Below are positions 58,986 through 64,000 of a DNA stretch of 64,000 nucleotides, piece after piece. Position numbers and translations under genes: made by a program. This stretch comes from Fervidicola ferrireducens (GTDB lineage: Bacteria > Bacillota > Thermosediminibacteria > Thermosediminibacterales > Thermosediminibacteraceae), in the NCBI RefSeq assembly GCF_001562425.1, contig NZ_LOED01000001.1, positions 152,034 through 216,033 on the forward strand, read 5' to 3'. The notes under the pieces were generated by a model. The model ran no database searches. It was given only the letters and a program-made list of their open reading frames with translations, and was not told the origin of the DNA. Each line of letters starts with the position of its first letter. Position 1 is the first letter of the stretch.

Positions 58986-59162
58986 TAAAATGGCGATTTT
59001 GATTGGTATTAGTGAATTTAAAGAAGTTTAATCTAATGTGGTTTTATGCTACTTCTACCGCTGGCAATATTCATCCTTGTTTAATGGTTTTAAAAGCATT
59101 TTTATTGTATTTGCAGTACTTTTTGCAGTACTGCAAAACACCAAGAGGCCAGGGCAAAGTAA
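58986..59162. other. Element end without a gene, carrying TTGCAGTA repeats
   Basis: No supported gene. It holds TTGCAGTA at 59111 and 59123 and its complement TACTGCAA at 59129; the last two overlap in a perfect 14-base palindrome. The same motif recurs at 60761-60779. Confidence 0.6.
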
Positions 59163-59198
59163 AAGGGTATTCCTAAGATGGAATACCCTTATTTTTTT
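59163..59198 (+). terminator. Strong hairpin at the 3' end of the unknown gene
   Basis: An 11-pair stem (AAGGGTATTCC/GGAATACCCTT, loop TAAGAT) followed by ATTTTTTT on the plus strand. The minus-strand gene at 59173 ends within it, with a weaker TTTT tail in that direction. Confidence 0.75.
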
Positions 59199-60219
59199 GC
59201 CTATAAGCATAAACCTTGCAATGTTTACCAGTAGGCACTTTTTTAACTTCGCCAGTATAAGGGTTTACGACTTTAATGAATTCAGGGCAGTATTTCTGGC
59301 GTTTATCTGTTGCAATAAACCAATCTCCACAATACTCGCACTGGCGTAATTCTCTTGTATTTAAAATTTCCATTTCTAACTGGACAAAAAGAGCGGTATA
59401 CAAATCTTCCGGCACTAAATATTTTTCTACCCCAATAGAGGAACTTTTTACTTTAGTGTCTATGTCTACCAAAAATTTTACGCTGAGGCCATTTTCGTAA
59501 ACTTCACTTATCTTCCTTAGCATTAAATATCTCAAGAATTCAACAGAGTTATCTAAAGCCTTAAGTTTTTTATATACTTCTTCTTCCCACGGGAAACGGA
59601 AAAGATGTTTTAAGACTTCGATTCCTCTTTTGGTAGTGTTCCAAAAACAAAGAGATAAGACGTCGGGATATTTCTTTTGGTACTGTCCTACTTTGCTATC
59701 ATCTCCATTCATGAAATCAGGCCAAATTTTAACCAAGTCCTTATACCAATCCAGCCCAATTCTTTCAACAGGTATTATTGCCGACACTAACGCACATTGG
59801 CCGTTTTCAGTTATGTGAAGAATTTTAGAGGCAAGAACATCATCTTCATTTTTGATTAAGTCCAGCAGAAAGACCATGCAATGCATTTCTATTATGCTTT
59901 CTATCCAAGTTGAGTAAGAGCAAGCAGGCTTAAATACGTTTTTGTGTTTATCTATAATCTCGCCATTTTCTCGCCGGAGCAAGCCGTATTTTTTAGCAAA
60001 AGAAGTAATGTTTTCTTTGGACGGATAGAGGTTAGCTAATTCACGGTAAAGCAATGGATTTTTTTCTAAAGGATGAATCACTTTGCATAAACAATCATTG
60101 TTTTTGTAAGTGATGAACGGAGGCCTTGCGGCATCTGGTAATATTGAGTTTTCCTCGAGGTTTTCTATCCATACAAAACCGCCCACCGGAAGGTGATTTT
60201 CAAAATATACTCTGTCCAC
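59173..60219 (-). CDS. Unknown element protein with C-terminal cysteine cluster
   Basis: A 348-residue protein with no family I can name. It is helical through most of its length and ends in a likely zinc-binding module: 'LRQCEYCGDWFIATDKRQKY' then 'CPE' and 'TGKHCKVYAYRQK'. That ending resembles the treble-clef end of CGNR-type and phage-encoded zinc proteins. GTG start at 60219 with TGGAGG upstream. It is transcribed divergently from the XRE gene, across two TGTAACCGA repeats, the position of a phage repressor-side or defence cargo gene. Confidence 0.65.
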   Translation of the reverse strand: MDRVYFENHLPVGGFVWIENLEENSILPDAARPPFITYKNNDCLCKVIHPLEKNPLLYRELANLYPSKENITSFAKKYGLLRRENGEIIDKHKNVFKPACSYSTWIESIIEMHCMVFLLDLIKNEDDVLASKILHITENGQCALVSAIIPVERIGLDWYKDLVKIWPDFMNGDDSKVGQYQKKYPDVLSLCFWNTTKRGIEVLKHLFRFPWEEEVYKKLKALDNSVEFLRYLMLRKISEVYENGLSVKFLVDIDTKVKSSSIGVEKYLVPEDLYTALFVQLEMEILNTRELRQCEYCGDWFIATDKRQKYCPEFIKVVNPYTGEVKKVPTGKHCKVYAYRQKNKGIPS

Positions 60220-60234
60220 TTTCTATCCTCCAAA

Positions 60235-60255
60235 TGTAACCGAAATTGTAACCGA
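60235..60255. repeat. Tandem TGTAACCGA repeats between divergent genes
   Basis: Two direct copies of TGTAACCGA at 60235 and 60247, 12 bases apart, just before the start of the minus-strand gene. A likely operator for the adjacent XRE protein. Confidence 0.55.
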
Positions 60256-60333
60256 GATGAGTATACTTTTTTCTCGAGCTATTATATCATGAATCTAGAA
60301 TTAAGGCAACAAAAAAAGAAGGGAGGTTAGCCC

Positions 60334-60555
60334 GTGTTAAGGTTAAAATACGAAAGATTAAAGCGAAATATAAGTCAACAAAAGTTAGGTGCTCTAGCCG
60401 GAATTCACCCTTCCATAATAAGTCACATTGAAAACGGGAAAATTTATCCATTTCCAGGATGGAGGGAAAGGATAGCTAAGGCCCTAAATTGGCCCATCGA
60501 GCAAGCTGATGAACTTTTTACGGAGGTGGCAGAGGATGGAGAAAGCAGTTTATAA
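60334..60555 (+). CDS. Small XRE-family HTH regulator
   Basis: A 73-residue single-domain regulator: 'LKYERLKRNISQQKLGALAG', 'IHPSIISHIENGKIYPFPGW' and 'RIAKALNWPIEQADELF'. It is a typical lambda-Cro-like HTH of a mobile element. GTG start seven bases after GGGAGG. It overlaps the next HTH gene by 20 bases and is divergent from the unknown gene at 59173, a switch-like layout. Confidence 0.85.
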   Translation: MLRLKYERLKRNISQQKLGALAGIHPSIISHIENGKIYPFPGWRERIAKALNWPIEQADELFTEVAEDGESSL

Positions 60556-60730
60556 CGTTAAGGAAGTTGCGGCAATGCTGGGCATTAATACCGTAAAAGC
60601 CTACGAATTAGCGAGACGGCAGGATTTTCCAGCGATTAAGATAGGAAGGCGTATATTGGTGCCGAAAGAAGCCTTTCATCGCTGGCTTGAGAAGGCGGCT
60701 TTTGATAAACAATCTAGTGGCCGGTTTTGA
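60536..60730 (+). CDS. Excisionase/MerR-type helix-turn-helix protein
   Basis: A 64-residue protein 'MEKAVYNVKEVAAMLGINTV', 'KAYELARRQDFPAIKIGRRI' and 'LVPKEAFHRWLEKAAF': the HTH_17 excisionase family with the wing motif 'RILVPKEAFHRWL'. Such proteins direct excision or regulate element genes. I start at the ATG 60536, preceded by a GGAGGTGGCAGAGG stretch; the longer frame from 60509 has no site. An integrase would normally follow but none is present here. Confidence 0.85.
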   Translation: MEKAVYNVKEVAAMLGINTVKAYELARRQDFPAIKIGRRILVPKEAFHRWLEKAAFDKQSSGRF

Positions 60731-60760
60731 AAGCGGAAATGACAAGGTTTTTCGCTGGGT

Positions 60761-60779
60761 TACTGCAATGGTACTGCAA
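60761..60779. repeat. Tandem TACTGCAA repeats
   Basis: TACTGCAA at 60761 and 60772, 11 bases (one helical turn) apart, in the gap after the excisionase-like gene. The same motif in inverse orientation is at 59111 and 59123 beside the att site. Confidence 0.55.
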
Positions 60780-60830
60780 TTAGGCAAAACAAAAACCCCG
60801 GCCAAATGCCAGGGTTATGGAGGTGATTTG

Positions 60831-61376
60831 ATGAATTATTCCCATTCAATTTTACCACAAACCGACAGCCTTTTCAAATTATTGAACCGGCTTGAAAGCG
60901 TCCGGCAGACAGGCCCAAACAAATGGGTTGCACGTTGCCCGGCACATCCAGACCGCAGTCCTTCGCTTTCGATAAGACTGAACGGCGATAGAATTCTGGT
61001 TTACTGCTTTGCCGGTTGCCCAGCAAACCGAATTGTTGAGGCCGTCGGTATGACGGTTGGCGACCTTTTTCTTGATTCGCCAAAGAATGCAAAGAAAAAA
61101 GAAAGGCCCACCCTTCAATTGTTGGCGGCCCAAATTCTTGAAAAGGCCCTTGTGAAAGAGTTAGAAAACGAGCTACTCGAGGAAATAAAACTTATCGAGC
61201 GGTTGCTCTGGGCACATGGTGGCTGGCAAGAGATAATGAACAATAGCGAGCACGCCGACGCCCTGGCGGAAATGGCCCATCGATTAAGCTACCTTGACTA
61301 TCTCTGGAGTGAATTCACTAGAGGCAAAACAACAAGCGAATTAATTGAAGCGACAAAGGAGGCACTAGTGTTATGA
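60831..61376 (+). CDS. CHC2-type primase zinc-finger protein
   Basis: A 181-residue protein. The N-terminal part carries a CHC2-like zinc site, 'KWVARCPAHPDRSPSLSI' and 'LVYCFAGCPANRIVEAVG', the DNA-binding domain of DnaG-type primases. The C-terminal part is helical and acidic ('LEKALVKELENELLEEIKLI'), with no TOPRIM seen. It would act with the following ATPase in element replication. ATG at 60831 seven bases after GGAGG. It overlaps the next gene in an ATGA junction. Confidence 0.85.
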   Translation: MNYSHSILPQTDSLFKLLNRLESVRQTGPNKWVARCPAHPDRSPSLSIRLNGDRILVYCFAGCPANRIVEAVGMTVGDLFLDSPKNAKKKERPTLQLLAAQILEKALVKELENELLEEIKLIERLLWAHGGWQEIMNNSEHADALAEMAHRLSYLDYLWSEFTRGKTTSELIEATKEALVL

Positions 61377-63130
61377 ACATAGGCGATGAAATTTTAACAG
61401 CCCTCCAAAACCTGTCGGAGAAAGAAAAAGCGATAGTGGCCGAAGCCCTCGGCCTTGCGAAAAAAGAACGTGAAACGCAAGCCCAACAAATCGTCAATCT
61501 TGCTTTAGCGGCTGGAGTTGAGTTATTCCATGACCCACAAGGCAAGGCTTATGCCACTATACCAATCAACGGCCACAAGGAAACGTGCCCCATAACCTCT
61601 AGAGGAAGTGGGCCTTTCCGGAGTTGGCTGAGGCGGTTATTCTTCGAGAAATACGGAAAACCGCCAGGAAACCAGGCATTACAGGATGCCATCGGCGTGC
61701 TCGAGGCCAAAGCCCAATTCGACGGCCCAGAACACTCTACTAACATTAGGATAGCACAAAACGCCGGCAAAGTATACGTTGACTTAGCAAATGAGAGTTG
61801 GAAAATAATCGAAATCACACCCGGCTACGGCTGGCGTATTATCGAGGCCCACGAATGCCCTGTGAAGTTTATAAGGCCTAAAGGTGCATTGCCATTGCCA
61901 GAGCCAAGAAGCGGTGGCACTATTGACGATTTGAAGCGGTTTTTAAACATCCAAAGCGATGACGATTTTAAGCTAATCATTGCATGGCTTTTGGCGGCTT
62001 TACGGCCACAAGGCCCTTACCCCATCTTAATGCTTGAAGGCGAGCAAGGAACAGGCAAGACCACGGCGGCGAGGGTGTTACGCTCGCTTATAGACCCAAA
62101 CATATCACCAGTGAGAACCCCACCAAAGGACGAAAGAGACCTGGCGATTAATGCCGCAAACAATTGGGTTATTTGCTATGACAACCTAAGCGGTATACCT
62201 ATATGGCTGAGCGATGCCCTTTGTCGCTTATCCACCGGCGGCGGTTTTAGCACTCGCCAGCTATTCACTGATGACGAGGAAGTAATTTTGGAGGCCTGCA
62301 GGCCGGTTATCCTTACCGGCATAGATGAAATAGCAAGCAGGCACGACTTACTAGACCGGTGCATTATCGTGAACTTACAGCCCATCCCCGAAGAACAGCG
62401 AAAGGACGAGACGGCTTTCTGGCGAGAATTTGAGGAAGCGAGGCCCGGAATATTGGGAGCATTGTTAGTGGTTGTCTCACTAGGATTGGAGAATCTCGAC
62501 AGAGTGAAACTCGACCGATTGCCACGGATGGCAGACTTCGCAAAATGGGTTACAGCTTGCGAATCAAGCGGCGTGCTATGGGAAGAAGGCGGCTTTATGG
62601 CGGCATATACGGAAAACCGGAGCGAAGCAGTAGAATCGGCCCTTGAAAACGATGTACTTGCGACCGCAATTAGAATTTTACTCGAAGAACGTGACGAATG
62701 GGAAGGCACGGCCAAGGATTTACTTGAGGCCCTGGCGGTATACGTGGACGACAGCACGAAACGAACCAAAGCCTGGCCCTCGAATCCTCGAACCTTAAGC
62801 AGTAGATTAAGGCGAGCGGCTACATTCTTGCGGCAGAGTGGAATTGAGGTTGAATTTTACAGAACCCCGGGAAGCGGGAGTAAACGACTTATTAGACTAA
62901 GAAAGAAAATTTGCGTCGCAAACGACGCCATCGTCGCAAGAAACCCGCAAACCCTTGAAAATACTGAGCTTGAGGATGCGACGCAAAAATGCGACGCAAA
63001 AATAGGTTGCGACGCAAGCGATAATTTTGCGTCGCACTTAGAAGCCTTGAAAATCAAGCAATGCGACGATAGCGACGCAAGCGACGCAAAAAATCATACT
63101 AAGTCTAAAATCGTGAGTGGTGAACTATGA
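61373..63130 (+). CDS. D5-like replicative ATPase/helicase of the element
   Basis: A 585-residue protein. The N-terminal 190 residues are unassigned ('EILTALQNLSEKEKAIVAEA', 'RSWLRRLFFEKYGKPPGNQA'). Then comes an AAA+ ATPase with Walker A 'LMLEGEQGTGKTTAARVL', Walker B-like 'NNWVICYDNLSGIP', sensor 'RPVILTGIDEIASRHDLLDR' and C-terminal winged-helix-like 'SSRLRRAATFLRQSGIEVEF'. This resembles D5/primase C-terminal helicases of phages and satellites. The last 80 residues are odd: Cys-Asp-Ala-rich and encoded by a GCGACGCAA repeat array. Confidence 0.85.
   Translation: MNIGDEILTALQNLSEKEKAIVAEALGLAKKERETQAQQIVNLALAAGVELFHDPQGKAYATIPINGHKETCPITSRGSGPFRSWLRRLFFEKYGKPPGNQALQDAIGVLEAKAQFDGPEHSTNIRIAQNAGKVYVDLANESWKIIEITPGYGWRIIEAHECPVKFIRPKGALPLPEPRSGGTIDDLKRFLNIQSDDDFKLIIAWLLAALRPQGPYPILMLEGEQGTGKTTAARVLRSLIDPNISPVRTPPKDERDLAINAANNWVICYDNLSGIPIWLSDALCRLSTGGGFSTRQLFTDDEEVILEACRPVILTGIDEIASRHDLLDRCIIVNLQPIPEEQRKDETAFWREFEEARPGILGALLVVVSLGLENLDRVKLDRLPRMADFAKWVTACESSGVLWEEGGFMAAYTENRSEAVESALENDVLATAIRILLEERDEWEGTAKDLLEALAVYVDDSTKRTKAWPSNPRTLSSRLRRAATFLRQSGIEVEFYRTPGSGSKRLIRLRKKICVANDAIVARNPQTLENTELEDATQKCDAKIGCDASDNFASHLEALKIKQCDDSDASDAKNHTKSKIVSGEL
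62911..63089. repeat. Iteron-like GCGACGCAA array inside the ATPase gene
   Basis: Seven exact copies of GCGACGCAA within 180 bases. Five are on the plus strand (62978, 62991, 63009, 63072, 63081) and two inverted (62911, 63027), with partial copies near 62932 and 63063. The repeats lie in the coding 3' end of the replication gene, where an element's origin iterons could be. Confidence 0.75.
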
Positions 63131-63477
63131 CCCTCGAGGAATTCATCCTAAACCTCATACAGAACGGCGTTACCTTGTTGACGGTTGGCGACAAATTGAA
63201 ATATACCGGCCCTGAAGAAGTGCTTACCGATAGCGTAATAAGAACGATGGCAAAACACAAACACGAAATAATCACATGGCTTGCCAATCCTACAATAACC
63301 GTCACGTCTAGAGGAAAGAAAACGAGATTATACCGCCAAAGGCCGGAATGCCTGAAAGCTGGTTACTGTTTGCGGTTTACTAACGATTGTGACCTATTCC
63401 CACTCACATGGCTTAAAGGATGGTGCAGGGAAAGGGTAAGTATGGCAAGGCCCCAGAGAAAAGCACGGGGAGGGTAA
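63127..63477 (+). CDS. TubC_N-like small protein of the element
   Basis: A 116-residue protein overlapping the ATPase gene by four bases (ATGA). Residues 1-52 ('LEEFILNLIQNGVTLLTVGD', 'KLKYTGPEEVLTDSVIRTMA', 'KHKHEIITWL') match the TubC N-terminal docking fold known from polyketide/peptide synthases. The same fold occurs, with unknown role, next to phage and plasmid replication genes. The rest has a Cys-rich basic patch ('RQRPECLKAGYCLRFTND') and no named motif. Confidence 0.75.
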   Translation: MTLEEFILNLIQNGVTLLTVGDKLKYTGPEEVLTDSVIRTMAKHKHEIITWLANPTITVTSRGKKTRLYRQRPECLKAGYCLRFTNDCDLFPLTWLKGWCRERVSMARPQRKARGG

Positions 63478-63793
63478 GAAATTTTCACCCTTTACCCTGC
63501 TGACCCGCCGGGCCCTCGCTTGCGTGAAAAAATCCCTTATGAAAGTTAGGGTTGTCGGCATTACCGACACCCCTAAGGGCATACCGGAAATTTTGGCTTG
63601 CTCCGGAGAACCGGCGACGTGCAGGCTTGCGTGCAAAAACTTCGCTTTATTTCGCAAGAGGGGGAAAGGAGCGGTTGAATTGACTACCCCTTCCTTAAAT
63701 TCGAGGAAGCTCCTCAATGTTGAGGAGATTGGGAAGGGAGTGCGTTAAAATCACACCCTTTCGGGGAGGACTTAACACACAAGGGGGCTGAAA
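63478..63793. other. Element stretch without a supported gene
   Basis: About 315 bases. A 74-codon frame (63524-63748, 'MKKSLMKVRVVGITDTPKGI') is open on the plus strand but lacks a ribosome site and is opposed by an equally long frame, so I do not call it. GGGGAGG occurs at 63764 without a well-placed start. Confidence 0.4.
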
Positions 63794-63949
63794 ATGCTCC
63801 GCACATTAAAGCCTGTTTTCAAGAAGGTTGAATACTACCTGTTTTTCCACTCCATGAACCGACTGCAAAATATTGCACTTACCAGAATTTGTATTGTCAA
63901 TGATTGCTTATTCCCTTACACTGCGAACTTGTTAGGATTGCCTCTATGA
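63794..63949 (+). CDS. Possible 51-residue element protein
   Basis: A short frame 'MLRTLKPVFKKVEYYLFFHS' with AAGGGGG about eight bases before the ATG. It has no recognisable domain and atypical composition. The downstream 50 bases contain an imperfect inverted repeat (CCATAG...CTATGG). It may be a real small gene or chance. Confidence 0.3.
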   Translation: MLRTLKPVFKKVEYYLFFHSMNRLQNIALTRICIVNDCLFPYTANLLGLPL

Positions 63950-64000
63950 ATACGGAAACTTAACGCCATAGTGGTAGTATTCTCTGCTACTATGGAGCTG

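Larger units (their letters stand above)
58927..64000. mobile_element. One end of an integrated element (satellite-, plasmid- or phage-like)
   Basis: From the tRNA-Leu fragment to the window end all genes fit a mobile element: an XRE regulator divergent from an unknown gene, an excisionase-like HTH, a primase zinc-finger protein, a D5-like replicative ATPase and small accessory genes. Codon and base use change at about 59 kb and again near 61 kb. No integrase, terminase, capsid or relaxase is in view, so the class cannot be decided. The intact tRNA-Leu and the far end should lie beyond 64 kb. Confidence 0.75.

Noticed and set aside
62176..62769. 197-codon minus-strand frame
   Set aside because: Antisense to the D5-like ATPase and Ser-rich; explained by codon bias of the real gene.
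62911..63089. Possible CRISPR array from the repeated GCGACGCAA motif
   Set aside because: The repeats are nine bases, irregularly spaced, in both orientations and coding; a CRISPR array needs longer regular repeats and spacers.
63524..63748. 74-codon frame near the window end
   Set aside because: No ribosome site and an equally long opposing frame; not enough to call a gene.

Overview
The window looks like chromosomal DNA of a thermophilic, strictly anaerobic, motile Firmicute. I infer something near Thermosediminibacter, Tepidanaerobacter or Thermoanaerobacterales from gene content alone. The pointers are a selenocysteine-dependent glycine reductase operon behind a tandem glycine riboswitch, a branched-polyamine synthase (BpsA) typical of thermophiles, a Firmicute-type T-box on ileS, a Firmicute flagellar late operon (flgM-flgN-flgK-flgL-DUF6470-fliW-csrA), and frequent TTG/GTG starts with strong GGAGG ribosome sites.

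Layout. 1-7.3 kb (minus): the flagellar late operon ending in fliW-csrA and a TPR-glycosyltransferase, with an MntA/HepT toxin-antitoxin pair inserted between DUF6470 and fliW. 7.3-11.9 kb: comF, hpf, a TGS-uridine-kinase-like protein, and a TPM/LemA pair. 12.2-15.7 kb (plus): a TAXI-type TRAP transporter behind a consensus promoter. 15.7-20.8 kb (minus): a two-component system and a nitrate/sulfonate/taurine-type ABC transporter. 20.9-27.4 kb (minus): promoter, tandem glycine riboswitch, terminator, then trxA-grdE-grdA-grdB-grdC-grdD. grdA and grdB each contain one in-frame UGA. 27.4-29.4 kb: an SdpR/SdpI-like pair and an AbiEii-like nucleotidyltransferase pair. 29.4-35.2 kb: a tightly overlapping cluster of a glycosidase, two nitrilase-superfamily proteins (one without catalytic residues), a GPH-type symporter and an Ogg glycosylase. 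35.3-40.5 kb: nitroreductase, T-box-ileS and bpsA. 40.6-43.5 kb: an AT-rich accessory patch with a group II intron-like remnant, a cassette of unrecognised small genes and a frameshifted gene. 43.5-54.6 kb: housekeeping genes (uppP, ndk, pncB, coaE, polA), an SPL-like radical SAM operon, an HD-GYP protein, and a 5'-truncated cobT next to a cobalamin riboswitch.

54.9-58.7 kb is a graveyard of mobile DNA: a gene remnant, two decayed TnpB elements lying head to head with matching covarying ends, and an MqsR/zinc-finger-HTH-Panacea toxin-antitoxin pair with two palindromic operators. From about 58.93 kb to the window end lies one end of an integrated element. It is bounded by the 3' part of a tRNA-Leu gene (likely att site) and carries an XRE regulator, an excisionase-like HTH, a CHC2-type primase zinc-finger protein, a D5-like ATPase whose 3' end holds iteron-like repeats, and a TubC_N-like protein. 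No integrase or CRISPR array is visible.

Taken together, the core genes suggest amino-acid (Stickland-type) fermentation with glycine-induced glycine reduction and motility. The accessory parts show repeated insertion of toxin-antitoxin pairs, TnpB elements and an integrative element. All family names come from reading translated sequence; no database search was possible.
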